64,000 nt of DNA from Macrococcus lamae (GCF_004359545.1 NZ_SCWB01000001.1:216930-280929), one strand, 5' to 3'; shown: positions 10,809 through 20,900, counted from the first letter of the stretch. The notes: generated from the sequence alone by a model not told the origin. A program made the numbers and translations.

Positions 10809-11336
10809 ATGGCAGTAGCAACATTAGCAGGCGGTTGTTTCTGGTGTCTCGTCAAACCGTTTCACCAGTATGACGGGGTAGAATCAGTGATATCTGGTTA
10901 CAGTGGAGGACACATTGAAAATCCGATATACAAAGAAGTATGTACGAATACCACTGGACATCGTGAAGCGGTGCAGATTACTTTTGATGAGCAGGTCATC
11001 TCATATAAAGAAGTACTTGAAGTGTTTTTTAAGACATTTGACCCGACTGATGCATCCGGTCAGTTTTATGACCGAGGAGAAAGCTACGAACCCGCAATCT
11101 TTTATCATGACAGCAAGCAGCAGGAGACAGCACAGGCACTCATCCATGAATTAGATGATAAACATATTTTTTCAAGTTCAATCGTCACACCGGTTATTCC
11201 TTACAAAAACTTTTATCCTGCTGAAGATTACCATCAGGACTATTATCAGAAGGATCCCGGACATTATCAGAATTATCAGGAACGTTCAGGAAGAAAAGCT
11301 TTTATTCAGCAGCACTGGGGGAATTCAAATGCTTAA
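10809..11336 (+). CDS. msrA: Peptide-methionine (S)-S-oxide reductase MsrA
   Basis: A 175-residue MsrA beginning MAVATLAGGCFWCL, where the first Cys of GCFWC is the catalytic residue that reduces methionine-S-sulfoxide in proteins. The family segments GYSGGHIENPIYKEVCTNTTGHREAVQ and AEDYHQDYYQK are intact. The ATG at 10809 is preferred over an upstream in-frame GTG at 10800, because GAGGAG at 10795-10800 is then correctly spaced. msrB starts within its final 8 bases, the usual arrangement for this oxidative-damage repair pair. Confidence 0.95.
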   Translation: MAVATLAGGCFWCLVKPFHQYDGVESVISGYSGGHIENPIYKEVCTNTTGHREAVQITFDEQVISYKEVLEVFFKTFDPTDASGQFYDRGESYEPAIFYHDSKQQETAQALIHELDDKHIFSSSIVTPVIPYKNFYPAEDYHQDYYQKDPGHYQNYQERSGRKAFIQQHWGNSNA

Positions 11337-11757
11337 AAAAAATATTGATGAACTAAATGAAATGGAATATATCGTCACTCAACAGAATGGTACAGAACCA
11401 CCCTTTCAGAATGAATATTGGAATCACTTTGAAAAAGGAATCTATGTCGATAAAATCAGCGGTAGACCATTATTCACTTCTGAAGAGAAGTTTGATTCCA
11501 GCTGTGGCTGGCCAAGCTTCTCAAAAGCACTTTCTGATGATGAAATCATTGAACTTGTAGACAAATCCCATGGCATGGTTCGTACTGAAGTCAGAAGTGA
11601 TTCAGCGAACAGCCATTTAGGTCATGTTTTCAATGATGGTCCGAAAGAAACGGGAGGTCTGCGCTACTGTATCAATTCAGCAGCCGTTCAGTTTATCCCG
11701 TACGATAAACTAGAAGAATTAGGGTATAGTGACCTTAAAGGGCATTTTAAATCATAA
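11329..11757 (+). CDS. msrB: Peptide-methionine (R)-S-oxide reductase MsrB
   Basis: A 142-residue MsrB; the ATG at 11329 follows GGGGGAA, and a longer in-frame extension upstream only reads through msrA. The catalytic Cys is in LRYCINSAAVQFIP, and SHLGHVFNDGP is the conserved substrate loop. The two CxxC pairs that bind structural zinc in many MsrB proteins are not present (SGRPLF and SSCGWPSF instead), so this is the zinc-free form; the Cys in CGWPSF may serve as the resolving residue. It reduces methionine-R-sulfoxide, complementing MsrA, with which it overlaps by 8 bp. Confidence 0.94.
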   Translation: MLKKNIDELNEMEYIVTQQNGTEPPFQNEYWNHFEKGIYVDKISGRPLFTSEEKFDSSCGWPSFSKALSDDEIIELVDKSHGMVRTEVRSDSANSHLGHVFNDGPKETGGLRYCINSAAVQFIPYDKLEELGYSDLKGHFKS

Positions 11758-11781
11758 CGAAAACTAAAGGAGAGATAAAAT

Positions 11782-12282
11782 TTGTTTAAAAAATTATTTG
11801 GTAAAGGTGAAGAAGCTGCTAAAACGATAGAGATTAAAGCACCAATTTCGGGACGTTATATTGAACTGTCAGATATTCCTGATCCGGTTTTTGCTCAGGA
11901 AATGATGGGTAAAGGCTTTGGTATCGAACCTACTGAAGGTACGGTAGTTGCTCCTATAGACGGTGAAATCGTCAATGTATTTCCGACGAAACATGCTATT
12001 GGACTGAAAGCGGCAAATGGACTTGAATTACTGTTGCACATTGGTCTTGAAACAGTTGCAATGAATGGAGAGGGCTTTACGACGCATGTCAAAGCCGGCG
12101 ACAGAGTAACTACAGGCGATAAACTTCTTGAATTTGATATTGAACTGATTAAACAAAAAGCTGCTTCAACTATTTCACCGGTCATTATTACAAATAGCGA
12201 TGTCATTGATAACTTCGAAGTGATACAGAATGGAAATTTACAAAAAGGTGCTACAACTGTGCTGAAAATTGATGTGAACTAA
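11782..12282 (+). CDS. crr: PTS glucose-type EIIA component (Crr-like)
   Basis: A 166-residue soluble IIA(Glc) protein. The two active-site histidines are in FPTKHAIGLKA and LLLHIGLETVAMNGEGF, the latter being the phosphorylated one. It passes phosphate from HPr to membrane IIBC sugar permeases. The start is TTG at 11782 with AAAGGAGAG upstream. It is a stand-alone IIA with no permease nearby, as with Bacillus YpqE. It lies in the msrAB cluster, and the small YozE-like gene overlaps its last base. Confidence 0.9.
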   Translation: MFKKLFGKGEEAAKTIEIKAPISGRYIELSDIPDPVFAQEMMGKGFGIEPTEGTVVAPIDGEIVNVFPTKHAIGLKAANGLELLLHIGLETVAMNGEGFTTHVKAGDRVTTGDKLLEFDIELIKQKAASTISPVIITNSDVIDNFEVIQNGNLQKGATTVLKIDVN

Positions 12283-12506
12283 TGAGCAAGTCATTTTCAT
12301 TCTATCAATATATACTGACAGTTAGAGGGAGCAAAGGACCAGAAGGAACGTTTGCTGAAGAAGCGTTCGAGGACTTGATGTTTCCTAAATACGAAACAGA
12401 TTTCAATTTACTTTCTGACTACATAGAAAACTATGGCAGTTCTAAAATGCAGCTTGCTGTTTTTGACGAGCTGTATGATAAATATCAGGAATGGTTGAAA
12501 TTTTAG
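12282..12506 (+). CDS. YozE-family SAM-like protein (74 aa)
   Basis: A 74-residue acidic, helical protein beginning MSKSFSFYQYILTVRGSKGP and containing LMFPKYETDFNLLSDYIE. Both stretches are typical of the YozE/UPF0346 family, a SAM-like helical fold without known activity. Its ATG overlaps the stop of crr by one base (TAATG), so it is translationally coupled. It is followed by a terminator at 12521. Confidence 0.85.
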   Translation: MSKSFSFYQYILTVRGSKGPEGTFAEEAFEDLMFPKYETDFNLLSDYIENYGSSKMQLAVFDELYDKYQEWLKF

Positions 12507-12520
12507 TAGTGCTATAACGG

Positions 12521-12568
12521 ACACTTTAAATGGATGTATCATTCATCATTAAAGTGTCTTTCTTTTGT
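12521..12568 (+). terminator. Intrinsic terminator ending the thyA-crr-yozE region
   Basis: GACACTTTAA (12521-12530) pairs with TTAAAGTGTC (12550-12559). The inner part also pairs (ATGGATG with CATTCAT), and TTTCTTTT follows. Confidence 0.85.
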
Positions 12569-12616
12569 GGAAAACTTTTGTTCTAACAATTATACTGATA
12601 AGATGACGTATAAAAA

Positions 12617-14098
12617 ATGATGGATGTGAAAAAATTGGATAATGAAAATAATAAACATGAATCTCATCTCACTGAGAAAAAAATAACGCTCAGTCTATTT
12701 AAATTTATTATGCTGCTGCTCACTGCAGTTATTCTGACTGCAGCGGTTACTGCGTTCGCTATGCTTGGCGGCAGTGAGAAAGTATATGAACAGCAATCAC
12801 CCAAACGCTCAGAATTTTTAAAATTATATCAAGTTTATGATACTTTGAATTCTAATTATTATAAAGATGTAAATAAAGAGAAGCTGATAGATGGTGCGAT
12901 TAAAGGTATGGTCAATGGACTTGATGATCCTTACAGTGAATATATGACTAAATCAGAACAACAGGAATTCAGCGACTCGATGAGCGGAGATTTCCAAGGC
13001 ATTGGCGCAGAAATGGGTGAAGAAGGTGATAAAATCATTATTACCAGTCCGATTAAAGGAGCACCGGCCGATAAAGCAGGTATCAAACCCAATGATGAAA
13101 TCGTTGAAATTGATGGGAAGAGCACTAAAGGAATGAACAGTATGAATGTCGTCAAAAAAATACGTGGAAAAAAAGGGACTACGGTTACTTTAACATTGAA
13201 GCGGGATAACGATGATCCTTTTAAAGTGAAAATCAAACGTGATACCGTACATGTGAACAGCGTAGAAACAAAGATGCTGAAAAATAAAGTGGCATTAATT
13301 ACGGTTACAAAGTTTCAAGAAGGAACAGCTGCTGAGTTCAATGAAGCATTAAAAGATATGGACAAGCAGGGTATGCAAAAACTGATTCTCGATTTCCGCA
13401 ATAATCCCGGAGGATATCTGGATGAAGCAACCAAGATGGCAAATGAGTTTATCGGTATGGGAGATGTACTCTTCTATACAGAAAAAAATCATGACAAAGT
13501 AAAAGCATTTAAAGCTGAGAATCCAGCGAATCCTATTACCAATGATCTGCCGACAGTAATCATCTTGAATGAAGGGTCAGCCAGTGCCTCTGAAGTCTTT
13601 GCCGCAGCATTAAATGACCATGATAAAGCAGAAATTGTAGGGACAAAATCATTTGGCAAAGGCATCGTACAGACTGCTGCACCATATAAAGATGACTCCA
13701 TGCTGAAATTTACTCAGATGAAGTGGTTAACTCCTGATAAAACATGGATTCATAAAAAGGGAATTACGCCGGATCAGACGATTGAACTTCCTGTATACGC
13801 AAACATCCATATACTCGATCCTGACGAAGTGTATGTAGAAGGAGAATCGAGCTCTAAAGTGAAATCTCTTGAAACGGGATTAAAAGCACTGGGATATAAC
13901 CCTGGCAAAGTAGACAAAACGTTTGACGAGGATACAACGCTAAGTGTTCAGCAGTTCCAGCAAGAAGAAGGACTTGAAATTACAGGTAAGATGACTGGTG
14001 ATTCGACAGTCAAATTTACAGAGCTCTTGAGAAAGAAATTGAATGATAATGATACACAGCTTAAAGGTGCTGTTGATTATATTAAGTCAGTACAATAA
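12617..14098 (+). CDS. ctpA: S41-family C-terminal processing protease (CtpA-like)
   Basis: A 493-residue membrane-anchored serine protease. Residues ~25-50 form a transmembrane anchor. A PDZ domain follows (PIKGAPADKAGIKPNDEIVEIDG), then the S41 catalytic domain with Ser in ILNEGSASASEVFAAAL and Lys in GTKSFGKGIVQT. A C-terminal peptidoglycan-binding domain (LETGLKALGYNPGKVDKTF) places it at the wall. Family members trim or degrade secreted proteins. The start is uncertain: ATG 12617 has no good ribosome site, whereas TTG 12635 has GGATG 8-12 nt upstream. murG follows after a short gap. Confidence 0.9.
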   Translation: MMDVKKLDNENNKHESHLTEKKITLSLFKFIMLLLTAVILTAAVTAFAMLGGSEKVYEQQSPKRSEFLKLYQVYDTLNSNYYKDVNKEKLIDGAIKGMVNGLDDPYSEYMTKSEQQEFSDSMSGDFQGIGAEMGEEGDKIIITSPIKGAPADKAGIKPNDEIVEIDGKSTKGMNSMNVVKKIRGKKGTTVTLTLKRDNDDPFKVKIKRDTVHVNSVETKMLKNKVALITVTKFQEGTAAEFNEALKDMDKQGMQKLILDFRNNPGGYLDEATKMANEFIGMGDVLFYTEKNHDKVKAFKAENPANPITNDLPTVIILNEGSASASEVFAAALNDHDKAEIVGTKSFGKGIVQTAAPYKDDSMLKFTQMKWLTPDKTWIHKKGITPDQTIELPVYANIHILDPDEVYVEGESSSKVKSLETGLKALGYNPGKVDKTFDEDTTLSVQQFQQEEGLEITGKMTGDSTVKFTELLRKKLNDNDTQLKGAVDYIKSVQ

Positions 14099-14112
14099 TT
14101 GAGGTGAACCCA

Positions 14113-15186
14113 TTGAAAATCGCTTTTACAGGTGGAGGGACGATTGGTCATGTTGTTATTAACATGGCGCTGATTCCTGAAGCTGTCAAACAGAACATCG
14201 AATGTATTTACATCGGTTCTAAAACAGGGATTGAAAAGGAAAATATCAAGACACAGTTCCCCGATATTAAATATTTCGGGATATCCAGTGGAAAACTACG
14301 GCGTTATTTTTCGGTAGAAAATCTAAAAGACGTCATTAAAGTACAAAAAGGTGTCGCTGATGCTTATCGTGTCCTTCGTAAGGAAAGACCAGATATTGTT
14401 TTCTCCAAAGGAGGATTTGTCACTGTTCCGGTGATAATAGCAGCAAAAATGCTTGGAATAAAAACAATTATTCATGAATCTGATGTGACACCTGGTCTGG
14501 CTAATAAAATCGGTCTGAAATTTGCTGCAAAGTTTTACACGACTTTTGAGGAAACTTTAAAATATGTTCCAGCTGGAAAAGCTGATTTTGTGGGCGGCAT
14601 TGTAAGAGATGATATCTTCACTGGCGATAAAGCACAAGGTTATCAACTTACCGGATTTAATCAGAATAAAAAAGTGCTGCTCGTCATGGGCGGATCACTT
14701 GGCTCTAAAAATATTAACACAGCTATACGAGAAAATCTTTCATCGCTTCTAAACGACTATCAGATCATTCACATAACCGGTCAGGGACAGAGTGATGAAT
14801 CGTTCAGTCAGCCGGGCTACATGCAGTATATGTTTGTAAAAGAAGAGCTGCCTCATCTGTATGCTATTACTGACACGATTGTTTCTCGGGCGGGATCTAA
14901 CGCTATTTTTGAATTTCTAAGTCTTAGAAAACCAATGCTGCTCATTCCGCTCGGACTAGACCAAAGTCGTGGCGATCAGATTGAAAATGCCAGATTGTTT
15001 GAGGAGCAAGGATATGGAAGTGTGCTTCAGGAAACTGATCTTACAAGCACAACTCTCATAGCAGCGCTTGAAGTAATAGAGAATAATCGTCTTGCAATGA
15101 TCAACAAGATGACTCATTCTCGTTTGTCGTATACACCAGCTCAACTGTTACAAAAAATACTGGATGATGCCAAACAAGGAGATTGA
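14113..15186 (+). CDS. murG: UDP-GlcNAc:lipid-pyrophosphoryl-MurNAc-pentapeptide transferase MurG
   Basis: A 357-residue MurG that makes lipid II from lipid I at the inner face of the membrane. The N-terminal motif KIAFTGGGTIGHV and the donor-site segments VMGGSLGSKNIN and ITDTIVSRAGSNAIFEFLSL are intact. I chose TTG 14113 because GAGGTGA (14101-14107) is correctly spaced for it and homologs begin at this residue; the in-frame GTG at 14104 lies within that ribosome site. It follows the protease gene directly, and the PAP2 gene starts 2 nt after its stop. Pairing with a PAP2 phosphatase suggests a lipid-carrier theme. Confidence 0.95.
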   Translation: MKIAFTGGGTIGHVVINMALIPEAVKQNIECIYIGSKTGIEKENIKTQFPDIKYFGISSGKLRRYFSVENLKDVIKVQKGVADAYRVLRKERPDIVFSKGGFVTVPVIIAAKMLGIKTIIHESDVTPGLANKIGLKFAAKFYTTFEETLKYVPAGKADFVGGIVRDDIFTGDKAQGYQLTGFNQNKKVLLVMGGSLGSKNINTAIRENLSSLLNDYQIIHITGQGQSDESFSQPGYMQYMFVKEELPHLYAITDTIVSRAGSNAIFEFLSLRKPMLLIPLGLDQSRGDQIENARLFEEQGYGSVLQETDLTSTTLIAALEVIENNRLAMINKMTHSRLSYTPAQLLQKILDDAKQGD

Positions 15187-15188
15187 TT

Positions 15189-15812
15189 ATGTCAAGAGTA
15201 CAAAGAATCACTTTAATCATCATTTTCACTATTATATTTGGAATGATAGCGTTCTTCCATGAATCCCGACTTGGTAAATGGATTGATAATGAAGTTTATG
15301 AGTTCATCTACTCATCAGAAAGTTTTATTACGACCTCCATTATGCTTGGGTTCACTAAGATGGGGGAAGTGTGGGCAATGATTGTCATGTCGTTGATCGT
15401 GATCTGCTACTTAATGCTTAAACGTCTGAAAATAGACGCATTATTTTTTGCTCTGGCAATGATTGTTTCTGGGACACTGAATCCATTACTGAAAAATATT
15501 TTCGACAGAGAAAGACCGACTTTGCTGCGATTGATCGATATAACAGGATTCAGTTTTCCAAGTGGGCATGCAATGGGTTCCGCCGCTTTCTTCGGCAGTC
15601 TTGCCTACTTAATCAATAAACATCAGAAAGGGCCGCTGAAACCATACTTGATTGGATTATGTGTGCTATGTATTATCATGATTTCTTCTTCACGTGTCTA
15701 TCTAGGCGTCCATTATCCGACAGATGTGATTGCAGGAATACTTGGTGGAGTCATCAGTATTTTATTAACTCAAACTTTTATGCACAATCTAATTGACAAT
15801 GATTCTCAATAA
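15189..15812 (+). CDS. PAP2-family membrane phosphatase (PgpB-like)
   Basis: A 207-residue protein with about six membrane spans and the three PAP2 motifs: KNIFDRERPT, PSGHAMGS and SSRVYLGVHYPTDVIAG. The His of PSGH and the His/Asp of the third motif form the active site. Such enzymes dephosphorylate phosphatidylglycerol phosphate, phosphatidate or undecaprenyl pyrophosphate; next to murG, recycling of undecaprenyl pyrophosphate is plausible but unproven. The ATG at 15189 follows AAGGAG. Its last codons overlap the promoter and Fur box of the small RNA downstream. Confidence 0.88.
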   Translation: MSRVQRITLIIIFTIIFGMIAFFHESRLGKWIDNEVYEFIYSSESFITTSIMLGFTKMGEVWAMIVMSLIVICYLMLKRLKIDALFFALAMIVSGTLNPLLKNIFDRERPTLLRLIDITGFSFPSGHAMGSAAFFGSLAYLINKHQKGPLKPYLIGLCVLCIIMISSSRVYLGVHYPTDVIAGILGGVISILLTQTFMHNLIDNDSQ

Positions 15813-15840
15813 GTTATAATTTAAATGAAAGTGATTCTCA
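15793..15840 (+). promoter_or_regulatory. Sigma-A promoter overlapped by two Fur boxes
   Basis: TTGACA (15793-15798), a 16-bp spacer and TATAAT (15815-15820) form a near-consensus promoter inside the 3' end of the PAP2 gene. Two copies of the 7-1-7 Fur motif TGATAATNATTATCA overlap it. Box 1 at 15794-15808 is TGACAATGATTCTCA (12 of 14 defined positions) and covers the -35/spacer. Box 2 at 15826-15840 is TGAAAGTGATTCTCA (11 of 14) and covers the expected start site. This layout predicts tight repression by Fur when iron is plentiful. Confidence 0.85.
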
Positions 15841-15925
15841 ATTATAAAGAGTTCCCCCTCTAAGTGAGATTCGGTTTCAAATTTCATTTATGCCTATTAA
15901 CCTGACGGAAACGTCAGGTTTTTTG
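15827..15925 (+). ncRNA. isrR: Fur-regulated small RNA, IsrR-like
   Basis: From the promoter described above, transcription should start near 15827 and end at the intrinsic terminator 15901-15924, giving an RNA of ~100 nt with no credible ORF. It carries a C-rich unpaired stretch, GTTCCCCCTCT (15851-15861), suited to pairing with G-rich ribosome sites. In S. aureus the iron-sparing RNA IsrR is a Fur-repressed sRNA with C-rich regions encoded between arlR and pgpB. The same neighbours (PAP2 gene and arlR) flank this locus, so I call it an IsrR homolog. It is shorter than my memory of S. aureus IsrR (~170 nt) and shows one C-rich region instead of three. Confidence 0.78.
15901..15924 (+). terminator. 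Terminator of the IsrR-like RNA
   Basis: A 7-bp GC-rich stem (CCTGACG and CGTCAGG) with a GAAA tetraloop, followed directly by TTTTTT. Confidence 0.92.
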
Positions 15926-15983
15926 TTTAATTTGAAAATAAATACTGCTATGATTTGATTAATACAGGAAGTGAGGCCGAAAA

Positions 15984-16646
15984 ATGAAGAATATTCTAAT
16001 TGTTGAAGATGAGCAGAATTTAGCACGTTTTATTGAACTTGAACTTATCCATGAAAACTATGAAGTTGATATTGTAAATGATGGCAATACAGGGCTTCAG
16101 AATGCTCTGAACTTTGATTATGACTGTATTCTCCTGGACTTGATGCTGCCTGGAATGAATGGTCTTGAAGTATGCAGACGTATACGTAATGTTAAAAATA
16201 CACCGATTATTATGATTACGGCTAAAGGAGATACTTATGACAAAGTCATCGGACTAGATTACGGAGCGGACGATTACATCGTCAAACCATTTGATATCGA
16301 AGAATTACTGGCACGTCTGAGAGTCATTATGAGGAGAAATCAGTCCAAAGCAAGTGTTATTACCATCGATCAGCTTGTCATCGATCTCGACGCATTCACA
16401 GTCTCTGTTGGAAATGAAATCATTGAACTCACTAAAACTGAATACGAGCTCCTGAAGCTGTTGGCAGAGAATCAGAAACATGTTTTGACACGTGAACAGA
16501 TTCTGACACATGTATGGGGATATGAGAGCGAAGTAGAAACAAATGTCGTAGATGTCTACATTCGTTACTTGCGAAATAAGCTGAAACCTTATCAGCTACA
16601 GTCTATTATTGAGACAGTCAGAGGGGTAGGATATGTGATTCGATGA
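15984..16646 (+). CDS. arlR: Response regulator ArlR (OmpR family)
   Basis: A 220-residue regulator. The receiver domain has the acidic pair E8/D9, the phospho-accepting D52 in [13 protein letters not shown], and K in DDYIVKPF. A winged-helix DNA-binding domain follows ([27 protein letters not shown]... [11 protein letters not shown]). Together with the kinase encoded immediately after, it matches staphylococcal ArlRS, which controls adhesion, autolysis and virulence regulators such as MgrA. It is the first gene after the small RNA terminator. The kinase gene overlaps its stop codon (ATGA). Confidence 0.93.
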   Translation: MKNILIVEDEQNLARFIELELIHENYEVDIVNDGNTGLQNALNFDYDCILLDLMLPGMNGLEVCRRIRNVKNTPIIMITAKGDTYDKVIGLDYGADDYIVKPFDIEELLARLRVIMRRNQSKASVITIDQLVIDLDAFTVSVGNEIIELTKTEYELLKLLAENQKHVLTREQILTHVWGYESEVETNVVDVYIRYLRNKLKPYQLQSIIETVRGVGYVIR

Positions 16647-18010
16647 ATAATTCAACATCACTGAAAACGAAGTGGACTTTGATCACAACTAGTATCACAT
16701 TCATTATTTTCATGCTGTTTAGTTTTTTCATTATTTATTTCATCAGCATTTATTTGAAGGAGCAGGAATATGACAGCGCCAGAAGAAGTACGGTTGATGT
16801 AGGAGAACTTCTTGGCAGTGAAACTAGAGGAGAAGTATCCACGGTTGATATTAGAGCAGCTATTACAGATCATCAGAAGGTCATCTTCTATGATACTGCG
16901 GGACAGCCGTATTCCAGTGTTTCGAGTGATCAATCAATCACTGTGACACCGGCTTTTAAAGCGGTTAATCGTGTTGATTTCTCAGAAGAGGAGCATAATG
17001 ACCAGTCTTATATCATAGTCAGAGCTCCCATCAATACCACTCAATCAGCAGGCTATGTGACGCTCGTTCATCCGCTTAATATATATCATTCGATTATTCA
17101 GTATATGTCTGTTCTTGCAAGTATTTTTGGACTCACAGCATTACTAATTACCGCTATTATCAGTTACTTTTTCTCTAATCAGATTACAAAACCGATACGA
17201 AAGCTTTCTGAGCAGATGAAGCAGATTCAGCGTGACGGCTTTCAGAACAAGCTGACTTTACCAAAGAGCTATTATGAAACAGATGACATGATCAATACAT
17301 TTAATAATATGATGGCGCAGCTAGAAACATCATTTAATCAACAAAAACAATTTGTTGAGGATGCGTCTCATGAACTAAGAACGCCACTCCAGATCATTCA
17401 AGGGCATCTGAACTTGATCAATAGGTGGGGGAAAAATAAACCTGAAGTCATGGAAGAATCGCTGGAAATTTCATTGGATGAGATGAATCGGATTACCCGG
17501 CTCGTCGAGGAGCTGCTGCTTCTGACTAAAGATAATCAAGGACAGTATAACCGTGAACTTGAAACTATAGTAATTAATGACGAAATACAGGCGCGTTTAA
17601 AGTCACTGTCACAGCTGAATCCAGATTATCGCTTTGAGTTTCATTCTTCTCATAAGCAAATCAAATTAAATATAAACCGTCATCAGTTTGAGCAGATGCT
17701 GCTGATCTTTCTCGATAATGCAATGAAATATGATAAAGATGAACAGCACATCATCGTAAGGACAACATTGAAGAATAAAGTAGTACAGCTGGAAATCATA
17801 GACCACGGGGCAGGAATTCCAAAAGAAGATCTTCCATATGTTTTTGATAGATTTTATCGAGTGGATAAATCCAGGTCACGAGAAATGGGAGGAAATGGAC
17901 TGGGTCTCTCCATTGCGAAGAAAATCATTGAAAGTTATGGTGGAAATGTAAAGATTGACAGTGAGCTGAATAAATACACAAAAGTCATCATTCAATTTCC
18001 AGATCAATGA
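16643..18010 (+). CDS. arlS: Sensor histidine kinase ArlS
   Basis: A 455-residue kinase with two transmembrane helices (about residues 12-35 and 155-178) flanking an extracellular sensor domain. A HAMP segment ([15 protein letters not shown]) comes next. The H box is [17 protein letters not shown], and the ATPase domain carries the N box FLDNAMKY, G1 IDHGAGIP and G2 [15 protein letters not shown]. It phosphorylates ArlR. Its ATG overlaps the arlR stop by 4 bp, so the two are co-translated. The extracellular signal cannot be read from sequence. Confidence 0.93.
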   Translation: MNNSTSLKTKWTLITTSITFIIFMLFSFFIIYFISIYLKEQEYDSARRSTVDVGELLGSETRGEVSTVDIRAAITDHQKVIFYDTAGQPYSSVSSDQSITVTPAFKAVNRVDFSEEEHNDQSYIIVRAPINTTQSAGYVTLVHPLNIYHSIIQYMSVLASIFGLTALLITAIISYFFSNQITKPIRKLSEQMKQIQRDGFQNKLTLPKSYYETDDMINTFNNMMAQLETSFNQQKQFVEDASHELRTPLQIIQGHLNLINRWGKNKPEVMEESLEISLDEMNRITRLVEELLLLTKDNQGQYNRELETIVINDEIQARLKSLSQLNPDYRFEFHSSHKQIKLNINRHQFEQMLLIFLDNAMKYDKDEQHIIVRTTLKNKVVQLEIIDHGAGIPKEDLPYVFDRFYRVDKSRSREMGGNGLGLSIAKKIIESYGGNVKIDSELNKYTKVIIQFPDQ

Positions 18011-18075
18011 ATATAATTTTGATAAAAAACCAATACAGCCTTTAAAATCAATATTTAGAGTGCTAAAATAAGTTG

Positions 18076-18089
18076 TGGAAACGTTTTAT
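18076..18089 (+). promoter_or_regulatory. cre-like site (CcpA) upstream of odhA
   Basis: TGGAAACGTTTTAT fits the cre consensus TGNAANCGNWNNCW except for one position (A for C). It lies 27 bp upstream of the odhA start, downstream of a weak TTTAAA-N17-TAAAAT promoter, a location suited to roadblock repression. CcpA control of odhAB is known in related Firmicutes. Confidence 0.5.
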
Positions 18090-18115
18090 ATTAATTTTCG
18101 GAGGGTGGAACTACA

Positions 18116-20887
18116 ATGAAAGGGAAAAACCTCGAAGAAGCACCGGCTAGATTTGGTGCAAATTTAGGTTATCTTTTAGAGATGTATGATCTGTACGCGC
18201 AGAATCCGACATCTGTAACAGAAGAACTTCAGGAATTATTTTCGACAATTTCAACGGGACAGTCTTATAGTCCGGCGAGTGGTGTCGATTCTGAAAAAGT
18301 AAAATCAGTGATGAGATTAGTAGATAATATTAGACAATATGGACATTTAACTGCTGATATTTATCCGCTGTATAAACCTAAACGCGAAAATCTGCCAAAA
18401 TTAACTATAGAAGACTTTAATCTGACAAAAGAAGAACTTGAAAAACTTCCAGCAAGCCTTGTATCGGCACATTTTGAAGAACAGGCTGGCAATGCATATG
18501 AAGCAGTGATGCAGTTGATGAAGATTTATCAAGGGACTATCGCCTATGAAGTCAGCCATATCAATAATACGGAAGAACGTGACTGGCTGAAAAAGATGAT
18601 AGAGTCAAACGATGTAAAAGCGCATAGTAAAGAAGAAAAAGTCGCTTTACTTAAAAGCCTTGCACAAGTTGAAGGATTTGAAAAATACATCCATAAAAAT
18701 TTCGTCGGTGCAAAACGGTTCTCTATTGAAGGGGTCGACGCATTAGTGCCGATGCTTCAAAAAGTTCTCGCGATCGCCAGCGACAACAGCATTAAAAATA
18801 TTCAGATTGGTATGGCTCATCGCGGGCGTCTAAATGTATTGACTCATGTGCTTGAAAAGCCGTATGAAATGATGCTGTCTGAATTTATGCACACAGATCC
18901 GATGAAATTCCTTCCGGAAGATGGTAGTTTAGCGGTAACTAAAGGCTGGACGGGAGACGTTAAGTATCATCTAGGCGGTGTCAAAAAGACAGAACGTTAT
19001 GGTTCTCCTCAGATGATTACACTCGCAAACAACCCGAGTCATCTTGAAATAGTCGCACCTGTCGTGCTTGGTAAAACACGTGCAGATCAGGAAGTGACGG
19101 AAGGTATCAATAAACCAGAAGTGGACTTCAACCAGGCACTTGCGGTTCTGATTCATGGTGATGCAGCTTTCCCTGGTCAGGGCATTAACTTTGAAAGTAT
19201 GAATTTAAGCAACCTTCAAGGGTATTCTACCGGCGGTTCACTTCATATCATCACTAATAACCGTGTCGGCTTCACAACTGAAAGCTATGATTCTCGGTCA
19301 ACGGTTTATGCTACTGATGTGGCTAAAGGTTACGATATTCCTATTATCCATGTAAATGCAGATGATGTAGAAGCATGTATTGATTCCATTATTCTTGCGA
19401 TGCAGTTCCGTCAACAGTTCAATAAAGATTTTGTCATCGATTTGGTAGGTTACAGACGCTATGGTCATAACGAGATGGATGAACCATCTGTAACCAACCC
19501 GATGCTTTATAAAGAAGTAAAAGGTCATCCGAGCATCGAAATCAAATACGGCAAAGAGCTTATTGCTGAAGGCACGATTACGGAAGAAGAGATGAATGAA
19601 ATCTTCAGACAGACAGAAGAAACAATCAGAACAGCTCACAATGCTATCGATAAAAACGAAAAAGTGCTGGATGCTGAAATGGCTATGCCTGAAGCAGTAA
19701 AAATGGGGCAGGATAATATAGACACAAGTGTTGCTCTTGATAGATTGACAAAGTTGAATGAAGAGATGCAGCAGTACCCTGAGGGCTTTACTCTCTTCAA
19801 TAAACTATCCAAAATTCTGGAACGACGTAACGATCCGTTTACGAAGAATGGTTTAATTGACTGGGGACATGCAGAACTTCTTGCTTTTGGTACCATTATA
19901 GAAGATGGACACCCAGTACGATTGACAGGACAGGATTCTGAACGTGGAACGTTTGCGCAGCGCCATGCAGTTTTAAGTGATGAGAATACTGGGGAAAAAT
20001 ATATTCCTCTGCAGCACTTATTAGACAGTAAGGCATCATTTGATATTCATAATTCACCGTTGTCAGAAGCAGCAGTCGTCGGCTTTGAATACGGATATAA
20101 CGTTGAGAATAAAAATGCGATGACGGTTTGGGAAGCACAATATGGTGACTTCTCCAATATGTCACAGATGATCTTTGATAATTTCGTTTCCAGTGCCAAC
20201 GCGAAATGGGGCGAAACAACTGGTCTTACATTACTTCTTCCACACGCGTATGAAGGACAAGGTCCAGAACATTCTTCAGCACGTCTTGAAAGATATTTGC
20301 AGCTTGGAGCTGAGAACAACTGGACAGTGGCAAATGTTACAAGTACAGCTAACTATTTTCATTTATTACGCAGACAGGCACATTATTTAAATACAGACAA
20401 CATGAGACCTTTAGTGGTTATGACGCCGAAGAGTCTGCTTAGAAACAATTTCGTTTCAGATCAGGTTGAGGCTTTTACAACTGGTTCTTTCAGACCTATC
20501 ATTGTAGATAGTTACAAAAAGTCAAAAGTTAAAAAAGTATTGATAGCCAGCGGTAAAGTCGCAATTGATTTGTACACAGAACTACAGAAAACTCCAAACG
20601 AAGAAATACTGTTAGTAAGATTGGAACAGCTATATCCACTGCCAGCAGAAGAAATCAAAGCAGTGCTGAATGATCTTAAAGGTGTTAAAGAAATTGGATT
20701 TGTGCAAGAGGAACCTGAAAACCAGGGTTCATGGAAATACATTTATCCGCAACTCGAAGAACTGGCAGCTGAAAATACGACAATCACTTACTACGGAAGA
20801 ATTAAGCGTTCAAGTCCATCTGAAGGCGATAATGAAATTCATAAGCTTGTACAAGCTCAAATCATTCAAGATGCGTTAACTATTTAA
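18116..20887 (+). CDS. odhA: 2-oxoglutarate dehydrogenase E1 component
   Basis: A 923-residue thiamine-diphosphate enzyme, full length for OdhA/SucA. It decarboxylates 2-oxoglutarate and succinylates the lipoyl group of E2 in the TCA cycle. Family segments include [14 protein letters not shown], the ThDP-binding GDAAFPGQG... followed by NNRVGFTT, and the C-terminal [32 protein letters not shown] precedes the ATG. odhB follows after 13 nt. The E3 subunit is not here, being shared with other dehydrogenases in this group. Confidence 0.97.
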   Translation: MKGKNLEEAPARFGANLGYLLEMYDLYAQNPTSVTEELQELFSTISTGQSYSPASGVDSEKVKSVMRLVDNIRQYGHLTADIYPLYKPKRENLPKLTIEDFNLTKEELEKLPASLVSAHFEEQAGNAYEAVMQLMKIYQGTIAYEVSHINNTEERDWLKKMIESNDVKAHSKEEKVALLKSLAQVEGFEKYIHKNFVGAKRFSIEGVDALVPMLQKVLAIASDNSIKNIQIGMAHRGRLNVLTHVLEKPYEMMLSEFMHTDPMKFLPEDGSLAVTKGWTGDVKYHLGGVKKTERYGSPQMITLANNPSHLEIVAPVVLGKTRADQEVTEGINKPEVDFNQALAVLIHGDAAFPGQGINFESMNLSNLQGYSTGGSLHIITNNRVGFTTESYDSRSTVYATDVAKGYDIPIIHVNADDVEACIDSIILAMQFRQQFNKDFVIDLVGYRRYGHNEMDEPSVTNPMLYKEVKGHPSIEIKYGKELIAEGTITEEEMNEIFRQTEETIRTAHNAIDKNEKVLDAEMAMPEAVKMGQDNIDTSVALDRLTKLNEEMQQYPEGFTLFNKLSKILERRNDPFTKNGLIDWGHAELLAFGTIIEDGHPVRLTGQDSERGTFAQRHAVLSDENTGEKYIPLQHLLDSKASFDIHNSPLSEAAVVGFEYGYNVENKNAMTVWEAQYGDFSNMSQMIFDNFVSSANAKWGETTGLTLLLPHAYEGQGPEHSSARLERYLQLGAENNWTVANVTSTANYFHLLRRQAHYLNTDNMRPLVVMTPKSLLRNNFVSDQVEAFTTGSFRPIIVDSYKKSKVKKVLIASGKVAIDLYTELQKTPNEEILLVRLEQLYPLPAEEIKAVLNDLKGVKEIGFVQEEPENQGSWKYIYPQLEELAAENTTITYYGRIKRSSPSEGDNEIHKLVQAQIIQDALTI

Positions 20888-20900
20888 GGGGGAAACTAAA

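Noticed and set aside
11155..11328. 58-residue N-terminal extension of msrB
   Set aside because: It lies inside msrA in a different frame; the ATG at 11329 with GGGGGAA gives the normal MsrB length.
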